Shown: positions 1-7,942 of the stretch, one piece after another | Numbering within the stretch: position 1 is the first letter of the stretch | How the letters are laid out: every line of letters starts with the position of its first letter | Source of the DNA: Desulfuromonas sp. | Lineage (GTDB): Bacteria; Desulfobacterota; Desulfuromonadia; Desulfuromonadales; SZUA-401 | Assembly: GCA_002869605.1 (NCBI GenBank) | Contig: PKUI01000207.1 | Location: forward strand, 1-41,852 | DNA: 41,852 nt | Direction of reading: 5' to 3' | Notes under the pieces: model-generated | The model's input: the letters and a program-made list of their open reading frames with translations, nothing else | The model's database searches: none | What the model was told of the DNA's origin: nothing | Program-made: the position numbers and the translations under genes

Positions 1-1875
1 GATAAAAACCAGCAGGTTGGTCTTGCTCTCCTCGACACGCTTGCGTTTGAACAGCCAGCCGAGCAGGGGGATATCGCCCAGCAAAGGCACCTTGCTCACC
101 CGCTCTTCGACATTGGTGCCGATCAGACCACCGAGGACCACGGTCCGGCCATTCTCGGCCAGCACACTGTTACGCAGCAGCCGCTTGGTTAAGGTCGGAC
201 CGACCTCGTTGACGTTACCGAGCTGAGTCTGGGCCAGGTCGGTGAGTTCCTGGAAGACATTCAGTCGCACCAGGTTTCCCTCGGTGACCTGCGGGGTGAA
301 ACGCAGGGTCAACGCCACATCCTGTCGCTCAATCGAAACACTCTGTGCCAGTCCGTCTCCACCGCCGGTGTCGGTGAGGCGGCTGGTAATGATCGGTACG
401 TTGGCACCGACCACGATTTCCGCCTCTTCGTTGTCGGAGGTCAGCAACCGCGGTGCCGACAGGATATTCACGTCCGAATCGCTCTTGCTGGCATCGATCA
501 ATGCCGACAGCGCAGGAACCGTGACATCATTGCCGTCAAGACCGGTCACGGTTACCGGGTTGAACAGGCCACCAAGCAGGATTCCCTCGATCGACTGGCT
601 CAGAAGGGTTGGTACCGTGCTGCCGTCAGGCGGTGACAGTGAGCTGAGATTCGCGGACCCGCTGTTGAGGTTGCTGGTTCCGAAAACGGCCCCGTCTCCA
701 TCGTATGACCCGGCACCCTGCAGCGACACCCCCAGGTCGCTGGTGATATCCATCGAAAGTTCAAGAATCAGTGCTTCGACAAAGACCTGCTTCCGTCGGA
801 TGTCAAGCTGTTCGATGATGTTGCGCAGGACTTCGTATTCTTCCGGGGTGGCACTCAGGACCAGGGCATTGGTTGCCCTGTCCGCGGTAATCGTAACTGC
901 CGCCAGGCTTTCCTTGGCCTGCTGGGCACCCTGCGGCGCCGAAGCCGGCACCCGCTTGACGCCGGTCACGATCTCGTTAAGCGTTTTGGCCAGCTCTTCG
1001 GCATCGGCGTTTTCGAGATAATAGACATGCATGCTCGACTGGTTCTTGTCCGGACGTTTGTCGAGCTGGTCTACCAGCAAACGCACCGTCGCCAGGTCCT
1101 CCGCGGTCGCCATCACCACCAGGGCATTGGTCCGTGTATAGGCAATCACCTGGGTCCTTGCGGTATCCGCGGTCTGGACATTCCCCTTGACCCGTCGTAC
1201 CGAAGTCCCGCCCTGCGAAAGGAACTGGGTGCAGATCTTGGCCACTTCGGTTGCCGAGGCATAACTGAGTGGAATCACCTCAACCGCAAGCGACGAAGTC
1301 GCTACATCGAGCTGCCGGATGATGCGATAAAGCCGTTCGATATTGGCTGCGCTGTCGGTGATAATCAGGGTATTACTCGGGGTATAGGCAACAACCTGGC
1401 TGGTTTTGGGCACCAGCGGCTGCAACACGTTGCTGGCGACCGTGGCGGCGTCAACATGCTGTAACGGTATCAGCCGGGTCACGTACTGCTCGCCGGAAAT
1501 GTCGCGACGCACCCCCGTGGGAAGGTTGTTCTCCTTTGCCTCGCGCAGCGAAACCACCTTGTTGACCGTTCCGGAGGGGACCACAGTAAAGCCCTTGACA
1601 TTAAGCACCGACAGGAAGACCTGGTAGGCCTCGTCCTGGCTCATCGGGCGCGGCGAAATAATGGTGACCTTGCCCTTTAGGTTTTCGTCGAACAAAAAGT
1701 TCTGGCCAGTCATCTCGCTGATCACGCGAATCAGCTCGGACAGTTCGACATCCTTGAAGTCGAGAGAGATCCCCTCGGCAACGTCGCCTGCACCCTGTTC
1801 CTGGGCTGAAACCGTGCTCACGGGTACCACCATCACAAGCATGATCAGTAGAAAATATATGACGCTGCGGGCCAT
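1..1875 (-). CDS. gspD: Type II secretion system secretin GspD (3' end outside window)
   Basis: Outer-membrane secretin that forms the exit channel of the type II secretion system. The 625 codons visible begin with a signal peptide (hydrophobic residues 5-20, likely cleavage after Ser-Ala at 23-24). An N0 domain follows at about 35-108, then repeated N1-N3 modules (each with a V-IPL-hA-A pattern) to about 380, then the secretin core. The hallmark VPLLGDIPLLGWLF lies close to the window edge, so only a short C-terminal part is missing. The start is ATG at 1875, preceded by a strong AGGGAGGA ribosome site on the minus strand. It lies 38 bases downstream of gspC in the same direction, the usual gspC-gspD order, and gspE and later genes are expected to the left. 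PilQ is an alternative, but the partner GspC and the lack of AMIN domains favour GspD. Confidence 0.93.
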   Translation of the reverse strand, partial: MARSVIYFLLIMLVMVVPVSTVSAQEQGAGDVAEGISLDFKDVELSELIRVISEMTGQNFLFDENLKGKVTIISPRPMSQDEAYQVFLSVLNVKGFTVVPSGTVNKVVSLREAKENNLPTGVRRDISGEQYVTRLIPLQHVDAATVASNVLQPLVPKTSQVVAYTPSNTLIITDSAANIERLYRIIRQLDVATSSLAVEVIPLSYASATEVAKICTQFLSQGGTSVRRVKGNVQTADTARTQVIAYTRTNALVVMATAEDLATVRLLVDQLDKRPDKNQSSMHVYYLENADAEELAKTLNEIVTGVKRVPASAPQGAQQAKESLAAVTITADRATNALVLSATPEEYEVLRNIIEQLDIRRKQVFVEALILELSMDITSDLGVSLQGAGSYDGDGAVFGTSNLNSGSANLSSLSPPDGSTVPTLLSQSIEGILLGGLFNPVTVTGLDGNDVTVPALSALIDASKSDSDVNILSAPRLLTSDNEEAEIVVGANVPIITSRLTDTGGGDGLAQSVSIERQDVALTLRFTPQVTEGNLVRLNVFQELTDLAQTQLGNVNEVGPTLTKRLLRNSVLAENGRTVVLGGLIGTNVEERVSKVPLLGDIPLLGWLFKRKRVEESKTNLLVFI

Positions 1876-1913
1876 GACCCGATCCTCCCTGCAGCAGCGG
1901 GAACTCCCGACCG

Positions 1914-2813
1914 CTACTCTACGACGTAGTTAAACGTGAGTGGTTGTCCGTTACGTACCAGTGACAATGCCAAGCTGCGCGCCTCACGTAGTTGATAAAA
2001 AATCTGCAGTGCTTTTTCCGGGCTGTCGAGCTGCACTCCGTTGATCTCCATCAGGACATCCCGTGGTCGCAGACCCATCTGGGACAGCAGCGAGCGCGGC
2101 TGCACGGTCACCACCAGAAACCCCTCGGTGCGTCCATCCACGATATTGGGCGTCATGCGCGCTGTTTTCAACAGGGCGTTGAGGTTGGTTCGGGCCCGTT
2201 CAGCCTGCTGCCGCGGAATTCGCCAGCGATTCTCGCCCAGGCTTTCAACCTGGTAGTTCGCCGACCCTGCAGAGAGAACTCCTCGGCGCACGGGAGCTGC
2301 TGAAGGCGTGCTAGCGCTGGCTTCCTGAAGCGGGACCATGACCAGCGAACCATTGCGCAAACGCACCACGATTTCACTGCGACGAACTTCCTCGAGGGTA
2401 CGGCCCCCGGCAAACGTCTCACCCAGCCTGACCAGCAAAAGCTCTGAACCGACCTGTACCAGCGCCAGGGGGACTTCACCGCCGGCCACCGTTCCCAGCA
2501 GGCTCAATTCGCCCGGCGACGCCTGACTGACGACTTCGCTGGTCTGGGCTGCCACAGATGCAGCTTCAGCGCCCAGTGGCTCCGCTGTCACTCCGAACAG
2601 GTTACGCTGCACCACGATACCGTAATCACCGAGCGTATCACCGCCCCGCCCCGCCTTGGCCGCAGCTTGCGGCGTGGGCGGCAGCGGCAGTGGCTCAACG
2701 TCCAGCGACAGGGCAAGCCAGTTCGCTGCCGCCACACCGATGAACAAACCACCGGCGATGATCAGTGCACGGTTAAGCCAGGGTAAAAATTGATGCAGCA
2801 GAGCGATCTGCAT
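1914..2813 (-). CDS. gspC: Type II secretion system inner-membrane protein GspC
   Basis: A 299-residue bitopic inner-membrane protein that links the cytoplasmic-membrane platform of the type II secretion system to the GspD secretin. A short cytoplasmic N-terminus is followed by one membrane helix (about 17-37), a low-complexity Pro/Ala linker, the homology-region domain (about 60-155, with the DYGIVVQRNLFG segment), a second linker and a C-terminal PDZ-like domain (about 200-298, MGLRPRDVLMEINGVQLDSP). Length and layout match the GspC family of organisms that keep the PDZ form. It is the first gene of the leftward gsp operon, and a promoter-like sequence lies upstream. The ribosome site is weak (AAGAG). 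Confidence 0.88.
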   Translation of the reverse strand: MQIALLHQFLPWLNRALIIAGGLFIGVAAANWLALSLDVEPLPLPPTPQAAAKAGRGGDTLGDYGIVVQRNLFGVTAEPLGAEAASVAAQTSEVVSQASPGELSLLGTVAGGEVPLALVQVGSELLLVRLGETFAGGRTLEEVRRSEIVVRLRNGSLVMVPLQEASASTPSAAPVRRGVLSAGSANYQVESLGENRWRIPRQQAERARTNLNALLKTARMTPNIVDGRTEGFLVVTVQPRSLLSQMGLRPRDVLMEINGVQLDSPEKALQIFYQLREARSLALSLVRNGQPLTFNYVVE

Positions 2814-2855
2814 TTCGACTCTTTCGCCTTAATCCTATAAAGTTTTCAAACCATT

Positions 2856-2884
2856 AGAGTACATCAAAACACTATCTCCGGCAA
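2856..2884 (-). promoter_or_regulatory. Putative sigma-70 promoter of gspC operon
   Basis: Read on the minus strand: TTGCCG (2884-2879), 17 bases, TACTCT (2861-2856). The spacing is ideal and both boxes are partial matches. It lies in the 126-base divergent interval between gspC and the helicase gene, about 43 bases before the gspC start. Called by eye. Confidence 0.4.
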
Positions 2885-2948
2885 ACTAATCGCATCTGAT
2901 CCTGATACATTCTATCAACTAAACCTTCCCTGCCTTGCCGTGGCACAT

Positions 2949-2967
2949 TATAATCCTGCGCCGGAGG
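2949..2967 (+). promoter_or_regulatory. Perfect -10 box and ribosome site deciding the helicase start
   Basis: TATAAT at 2949-2954 is a perfect -10 hexamer, but the -35 (TTCCCT, 2926-2931) is poor. Transcription would begin near 2961, and GGAGG at 2963-2967 sits 5 bases before GTG 2973. The earlier in-frame GTG at 2940 lies upstream of this -10 box and has no ribosome site, so 2973 is the better start. An ATG at 2971 is out of frame and is followed directly by TGA. Confidence 0.5.
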
Positions 2968-2972
2968 AATAT

Positions 2973-5489
2973 GTGAACGACACCATCAATCCACAAACCT
3001 GCGCCGCAATGGCCCATGAAATCACAGCCGCAGATGGCCGGGAAGTGTTTTTCCGCGCCCAGACCGACAGTAACCTTCTGGTATGCGGTGCTGAGGTTCT
3101 GGCCCGGGGGAATCAGCACGCCGTACCGGCGATCCTGCAGACCTGCCGTTATGGCGATGTGGTTATCCACAACCACCCGTCCGGCGATCTCGAACCTTCC
3201 TCCGCAGACCTAGAGATTGCGTCGCAACTCGGGGCTCTCGGGGTTGCTTTCTATATTGTGGATAACTCTGTGGACAATGTGTACAGGGTCGTGGAGCCCT
3301 TCGCGCCACGGCCCACCGCATTTCTCGATCCGGAGGAAAGCGTCCGCTACCTGGAACCTAACGGCATCATTGCGGACAAGCTCCCGGGCTTTGAAGTCCG
3401 CGATGAACAGCAACAGATGGCTGCAGCTGTAACCGCGGCTTTCAACCAGCAACAACTTGCGATTATCGAGGCCGGAACCGGAACCGGCAAGAGCCTCGCC
3501 TACCTGATTCCAGCCACCCTCTGGGCGCTCCGCAACGAAGAGCGGGTGGTGATCTCGACCAACACCATCAACCTCCAGGAACAGCTGCTGCGCAAGGACA
3601 TCCCTTTCCTGCAGCAGGCGACCAGGCTCGATTTTCGCGCGGTACTGGTCAAGGGGCGCGGCAACTATCTGTGCCGACGCAGGGCCCAGCACATCCAGGC
3701 CGAGCCGGGGCTGTTCGACGACGAACATCGCCACGAGCTCAACTCGATCCTCGCCTGGGCCGAAACCAGCAACAACGGGTCACGGGACGAACTGACCTTT
3801 ATCCCGCGTGAAGCTGTCTGGGAAGAGATCTGCTGTGAGGTCGATCAATGCTCCCGGGTTCGCTGTCAGCAATACAGCGACTGTTTCTTTCACCGTGCCC
3901 GGCGCCTGGCGGCTCAGGCCGATGTACTGGTGATCAATCACGCGCTGTTGCTCGCCGACCTCTCCCTGCGCCACCAGACCGACAACTACTCGACTTCCGC
4001 CGTTCTGCCACCCTTTTCTCATCTCGTCATCGATGAGGGGCACCACCTCGAAGACGTAGCGACACGCTTCTTCTCAGGCCAGACCACGCGCTTCAGCGTG
4101 GCCCGCACTCTCAATCGGCTGCGTCATCCGCGTAAACCGGAACGGGGCCTGCTGCCACGGCTCTTCAACAACCTCGGGCGTGAACTCCCTGACAATGAAG
4201 ACCAGCTGTTCGGCGATGTACACGCCCGTATCGAACAAATCGACGGACTGCGCAAGCAGCTTATCTCCCGCAGTGTCATCGTGCTGGAAGCCACCGGGCA
4301 GGCCGTGCTCGACATCCTCGACCGCGGTCTGCCGGAGAAAGAAGAGGTTCGCCAGCGCCTGGTCCCTCCTTTCAGCGAAGACTCCCGCTGGCACGAAGCC
4401 CTGCTGCCGCTTCGCGAACTGGCACGTCAGGTTTCGGAGTTGTCCGGCCACGTGCGCGAACTGACCCGACAATGCAAGCGCCTGCCCAAAGAAACCCGCG
4501 ACAAACTGGCACCGCAGATCGACGATCTTGCTGGTATCGGTCTGCGCATCGCAGCCCTGGCAGACGAGATTGCGTTTTTCTGTGCTCCGGACGAAGGGAG
4601 TTGTTGCTGGCTGGAGATCGTTCAAGGGCGCATCGGGCGCGGGCAGGGGATGATCGTACGACTGTGCAGTGCGCCCATCGAGGTCGCCGAACACCTCAGG
4701 CAGGCCCTGTTCGAAAAGATGCGCACGGTCATCATGACCAGCGCAACATTGACCGTCGACAACCGCTTTGACTATTTCGTGCACCGTAACGGCCTTGACC
4801 TGGTCGCACACGAACGGCTGGCCTCTCTGCAGCTGGCCTCACCGTTTGACTACCGGCAGCAGGCGTTACTGGGGCTTCCGACCAATATGCCCCCGCCGGG
4901 CACACCGGCTTTTCCGGAAGCCGCCCGCGATACGATTGAACGAGCGATACTCGCTGCCGACGGACGCACCTTCGTGCTGTTCACAGCCTATTCGTTGTTG
5001 AGTCGGCTCTATGCCGAACTCGCCCCGACCCTCGAGGCCCGCGGCTACACCTGCCTGCGCCAGGGAAGCGAGAACCGTCATCGCCTGCTGCAGCGATTTG
5101 CCGCCGACACCACCAGTGTGCTGTTTGCCACGGATTCGTTCTGGGAAGGGGTGGATGTTCCCGGTCGCGCCCTCGAACAGGTGATCATCTGTCGACTCCC
5201 CTTCCGGGTGCCGACCGAACCGATCCTCGAAGCGCGCAGCGAGGCGATAGCTTCACGGGGAGGAGACCCGTTCAGCGACTACACCCTGCCTCAGGCAGTG
5301 CTGAAGTTCAAGCAGGGTTTCGGACGCTTGATTCGTCACCGCAACGATCGTGGCGTAGTGCTGATCCTCGACAGTCGCGTCACGCAGCGTGGCTACGGCA
5401 GGCTTTTCCTGCGTTCCCTGCCACCCGCCCGCCAGTGCAAGGGGAACGACACGGAGGTCCTGGAAGCTATCCGTGGCTTTTTCAGCTGA
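2973..5489 (+). CDS. DinG/XPD-type Fe-S DNA helicase with N-terminal JAB/RadC-like domain
   Basis: An 838-residue superfamily 2 helicase of the DinG/XPD group, expected to unwind DNA 5'-3' with ATP in repair or R-loop/G4 resolution. The first ~115 residues are not part of standard DinG. They resemble the RadC/JAB (JAMM) fold and carry the complete metal motif, HNHPSGDLEPSSAD at about 66-79 with a candidate Glu at 24. The helicase core follows: Walker A GTGTGKS (168-174), four Fe-S cysteines (234, then 293, 298 and 304 with x4/x5 spacing as in E. coli DinG), motif II DEGH (354-357), and C-terminal motifs TSATLT, SFWEGVD and GFGRLIR. The gene stands alone, divergent from gspC and convergent with pncA (13-base gap). 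The start is GTG with GGAGG 5 bases upstream. The helicase family is certain. The role of the JAB domain (peptidase, nuclease-like or DNA-binding) is not known. Confidence 0.9.
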   Translation: MNDTINPQTCAAMAHEITAADGREVFFRAQTDSNLLVCGAEVLARGNQHAVPAILQTCRYGDVVIHNHPSGDLEPSSADLEIASQLGALGVAFYIVDNSVDNVYRVVEPFAPRPTAFLDPEESVRYLEPNGIIADKLPGFEVRDEQQQMAAAVTAAFNQQQLAIIEAGTGTGKSLAYLIPATLWALRNEERVVISTNTINLQEQLLRKDIPFLQQATRLDFRAVLVKGRGNYLCRRRAQHIQAEPGLFDDEHRHELNSILAWAETSNNGSRDELTFIPREAVWEEICCEVDQCSRVRCQQYSDCFFHRARRLAAQADVLVINHALLLADLSLRHQTDNYSTSAVLPPFSHLVIDEGHHLEDVATRFFSGQTTRFSVARTLNRLRHPRKPERGLLPRLFNNLGRELPDNEDQLFGDVHARIEQIDGLRKQLISRSVIVLEATGQAVLDILDRGLPEKEEVRQRLVPPFSEDSRWHEALLPLRELARQVSELSGHVRELTRQCKRLPKETRDKLAPQIDDLAGIGLRIAALADEIAFFCAPDEGSCCWLEIVQGRIGRGQGMIVRLCSAPIEVAEHLRQALFEKMRTVIMTSATLTVDNRFDYFVHRNGLDLVAHERLASLQLASPFDYRQQALLGLPTNMPPPGTPAFPEAARDTIERAILAADGRTFVLFTAYSLLSRLYAELAPTLEARGYTCLRQGSENRHRLLQRFAADTTSVLFATDSFWEGVDVPGRALEQVIICRLPFRVPTEPILEARSEAIASRGGDPFSDYTLPQAVLKFKQGFGRLIRHRNDRGVVLILDSRVTQRGYGRLFLRSLPPARQCKGNDTEVLEAIRGFFS

Positions 5490-5502
5490 CGCGCTGCGGA
5501 AA

Positions 5503-6072
5503 CTAGCGATGCAGCGAGACCCCGGCAACCTGCATGCGGGCCTGAGCCTCGATACCTCCTTCTTCCGTCACCGGACGACAGCCGGCGAGCAGAACCTCAA
5601 CCGCGAAACCGTGCTCCCGGGCGCCCTCGGCTGTCAACAGCACGCAGACATCGAGAGCCAGACCGGCAACCCACAAGCGTTTGACCCCCTGCTTGCGCAG
5701 GTTCACCTCGAGACCCGTCTGGTCAAAAGCGTTCAGCTGGTCCTGGTCAAAGCGGGTTCCCTTGCTGACCACGATCGCATGCTCCGGAATCTTCAAATCG
5801 GGATGAAACGCGGCACCTTGCGTATCCTGAACGCAATGCGGCGGCCAATCGCCACCCTGGTCGAGAAAACTCGGGTGCTCCCGCGGATGCCAGTCACGGC
5901 TGATCACAATCGGCACGTCGGCATTTTCGGCCGTCTCTACGCAAACGTTCAAAAACGGGACGACTTTATCGCCATCGGGAATCGGCAAATTGCCGCCGGG
6001 ACAAAAATCGACCTGCACATCGATCAGCAGCAGAGCGTCTCCGGGCTCGAAGTTCAAATGTTCAACGGTCAT
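5503..6072 (-). CDS. pncA: Nicotinamidase (PncA, isochorismatase-like fold)
   Basis: Hydrolyses nicotinamide to nicotinate and ammonia in NAD salvage, in the cytoplasm. The 189-residue protein has the catalytic triad in family context: Asp18 (LLIDVQVDF), Lys104 (VVSKGT) and Cys143 (GLALDVCV). The metal-site residues are Asp60, His62 and His79 (SRDWHPREHPSF and WPPHCVQDT). The open frame extends further upstream, but the conserved fold begins at the ATG at 6072, which has an AGGGGG ribosome site, so I chose it. Its stop is 13 bases from the convergent helicase stop, and its upstream interval is shared with pilT. The WPPHCVQDTQGA segment favours nicotinamidase over other isochorismatase-like hydrolases. 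Confidence 0.9.
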   Translation of the reverse strand: MTVEHLNFEPGDALLLIDVQVDFCPGGNLPIPDGDKVVPFLNVCVETAENADVPIVISRDWHPREHPSFLDQGGDWPPHCVQDTQGAAFHPDLKIPEHAIVVSKGTRFDQDQLNAFDQTGLEVNLRKQGVKRLWVAGLALDVCVLLTAEGAREHGFAVEVLLAGCRPVTEEGGIEAQARMQVAGVSLHR

Positions 6073-6144
6073 CGCTACCCCCTGTGGTATCAAATTATGT
6101 AACCGGACCCATTTGAGGTCGATTATCTCGCCATGACTTATTAT

Positions 6145-6172
6145 TGGCAAGCGTGTGGCAAGCTTTTGGCTT
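6145..6172 (+). promoter_or_regulatory. Triple 11-base repeat with sigma-54-like spacing upstream of pilT
   Basis: TGGCAAGC occurs at 6145 and 6156, and a TGGCTTG relative at 6167, so the units repeat every 11 bases, one helical turn. The last two units also fit a sigma-54 element: GG at 6157-6158 and GC at 6169-6170, separated by exactly 10 bases. It lies about 130 bases before the pilT start. It could be a sigma-54 promoter, a phased activator site, or both. Called by eye. Confidence 0.35.
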
Positions 6173-6301
6173 GATACCGTCCTTTTTTGCCAGAGACCCC
6201 ACTTTTGCGGGTTCATTAACAAAAGCATAAAAAGGCATGTTCCATGCATGGAATCCCGAGGTACGAACAAATTATGCAAATCCCCATGGAGGCGATCCGA
6301 T

Positions 6302-7390
6302 ATGCCAAAGATTGACGGCCTGTTCAAGATGCTCAAGGAGAATGGTGGTTCCGACCTGCACCTCTCTCCGCAAAATCCGCCGATGATCCGTGTCTCCGGC
6401 GAATTGACACCGGTCATGCAGCAACGCTTGAGCCACGACCAGATCAAGGGCCTGGTCTACGAGATTATGAACGAGGGGCAGCGCTCCAAGTTCGAGAACA
6501 CCCTCGATCTCGACTTTGCCTATGAAGTACCCGCTCTTGAGGCACGTTTTCGTGCCAACATCTTTGTCGGACGCCTCGGCGTCAGCGCGGTCTTTCGTAT
6601 CATACCTTCGGAGATCCTCACGGTTGAGCAGCTCGGCCTGCCAAACACGCTGCTCAAACTGACCAACTACAAGAAAGGCCTGATCCTGGTCACCGGCCCG
6701 ACCGGCAGCGGCAAGTCGACCACTCTGGCAGCGATGATCGATTACATCAACAAAAACCGCAAAGAACACATCCTTACGGTCGAGGACCCGGTCGAGTTCG
6801 TGCATCAAAGCCAGAAAAGCCTGATCAACCAGCGCGAAGTAGGGCGCCACACCAAGTCGTTTGCCAACGCCCTCAAGGCCTCGCTGCGCGAAGACCCCGA
6901 CATCATTCTGGTCGGCGAGATGCGCGACCTCGAAACCATCGAACTGGCGATCACCGCCGCAGAGACCGGGCACCTGGTCTTCGGCACCCTGCACACCAAC
7001 AGCGCCGCCAAGACTATCGACCGTATCATCAACGTCTTTCCCCAGGAGCAACAGGAACAGATTCGCGCGATGCTCGCCGAATCACTCAAAGGGGTTATTG
7101 CCCAGCAATTGTGCCGCACCGTTGATGGAAAGCGTGCCGCAGCGCTGGAGATCATGATCGTGACCACCGCCATCTCCAACCTGATCCGCGAAGCCAAGAC
7201 GTTCCAGATCCCGAGTATTATCCAGACGGCCAAGGGCGAAGGCATGCAGTTGATGGACCAGGCACTGCAGGCGCTCCTGACCGCCAAGAAGATCAGCCCC
7301 GATGAAGCCTACCGCTTCGCCGCCAACAAATCGCTGTTCCAGGCCCCGGACAACAAGCCCGCAGCGCCCCAGCAACAGAAGCGAGGATAA
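6302..7390 (+). CDS. pilT: Type IV pilus retraction ATPase PilT
   Basis: Hexameric cytoplasmic ATPase that powers pilus retraction (twitching, surface attachment). It has 362 residues, close to the family norm. An N-terminal PAS-like domain (about 1-100) is followed by the RecA-like core: Walker A GPTGSGKST (132-140), the Asp box around TVEDPVEF, Walker B with DPDIILVGEMRD, and the His box GHLVFGTLHTNSA. The C-terminal NLIRE motif matches the PilT AIRNLIRE signature, which separates it from PilB. The open frame extends upstream to 6155, but the start at 6302 has GGAGG 9 bases before it and gives the usual PilT N-terminus. It is followed after one base by a small gene, so the two are almost certainly co-transcribed. 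Genomes of this group often carry several pilT paralogues. Confidence 0.95.
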   Translation: MPKIDGLFKMLKENGGSDLHLSPQNPPMIRVSGELTPVMQQRLSHDQIKGLVYEIMNEGQRSKFENTLDLDFAYEVPALEARFRANIFVGRLGVSAVFRIIPSEILTVEQLGLPNTLLKLTNYKKGLILVTGPTGSGKSTTLAAMIDYINKNRKEHILTVEDPVEFVHQSQKSLINQREVGRHTKSFANALKASLREDPDIILVGEMRDLETIELAITAAETGHLVFGTLHTNSAAKTIDRIINVFPQEQQEQIRAMLAESLKGVIAQQLCRTVDGKRAAALEIMIVTTAISNLIREAKTFQIPSIIQTAKGEGMQLMDQALQALLTAKKISPDEAYRFAANKSLFQAPDNKPAAPQQQKRG

Positions 7391-7391
7391 T

Positions 7392-7841
7392 ATGGACAGT
7401 CAACGCATATCGAAAGAGACCTGCAATATCCTGTTCTGCCTGGCCGATGGCCGCGAAGTCTGGGGAGAGGTTTTTCTCAATCTCTACGGTGCCCATCATT
7501 CCGGTCCGCAGCGTGTCGGCGAGCTTCTCAATGGGGATGAAGCCTTTATTCCGGTCAAAACCGAGGAAGGCACCCTGTTGGTCCACCTCGGCCAGCTTGT
7601 TTCCGCCCAGGTTCCCGCTGACATCGAGCTCGATGAGCTGATGACCCTGGGCGAACATTACCGGGTGAAGGTGCAGACCATCCTCGGCAAGAGCATCGCT
7701 GCTGAAGTCTACGTCAACCTCCCCGAAGGAGGGCGACGTGTTAAAGACTTCGTAAACAACTCGGAGGGCTTTCTCCGCTTTGTCGTCGACGACCAGGTGC
7801 TTTACCTGAATCGTCATTTTGTCGTTTGCGTGCAGGACTAG
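7392..7841 (+). CDS. Conserved-looking small protein with internal tandem duplication, pilT partner
   Basis: A 149-residue cytoplasmic protein without signal peptide or membrane helix. I do not recognise a named family. It contains two copies of a ~50-residue module, about 20-74 and 99-147. Both share the sequence pattern x-EV-x-NL, then RV-(G/K)-(E/D)-(L/F)-(L/V)-N, then E-x-F, then a beta-rich segment ending in L-x-L/HL and V-x-x-V. The modules read as mostly beta-strand. The gene starts one base after the pilT stop, and GAGG from the pilT 3' end serves as ribosome site, so translation is probably coupled. This implies a pilus-related or surface-sensing job, but that is inference from position only. 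Confidence 0.8.
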   Translation: MDSQRISKETCNILFCLADGREVWGEVFLNLYGAHHSGPQRVGELLNGDEAFIPVKTEEGTLLVHLGQLVSAQVPADIELDELMTLGEHYRVKVQTILGKSIAAEVYVNLPEGGRRVKDFVNNSEGFLRFVVDDQVLYLNRHFVVCVQD

Positions 7842-7861
7842 AAACCTTCCCGAGAGTCCTT

Positions 7862-7891
7862 TTGCCATACACCGGTTAAGCATGGTACATT
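7862..7891 (+). promoter_or_regulatory. Putative promoter of the tail-specific protease gene
   Basis: TTGCCA at 7862-7867 and TACATT at 7886-7891 are separated by 18 bases and lie about 50 bases before the protease start, in the 101-base gap after the pilT partner gene. Both boxes match only partly. Confidence 0.3.
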
Positions 7892-7942
7892 GAATTTTCG
7901 GCGTCACACCCGAGCAATCTATCTGAACGGACCCTGTGCCCC

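Noticed and set aside
2940..2972. Earlier GTG start for the JAB-helicase
   Set aside because: It lies upstream of a perfect -10 box and has no ribosome site; GTG 2973 has GGAGG at 5 bases.
6073..6301. N-terminal extension of nicotinamidase or PilT into the shared upstream interval
   Set aside because: Both frames stay open there, but family length, ribosome sites and conserved starts place the true starts at 6072 and 6302.
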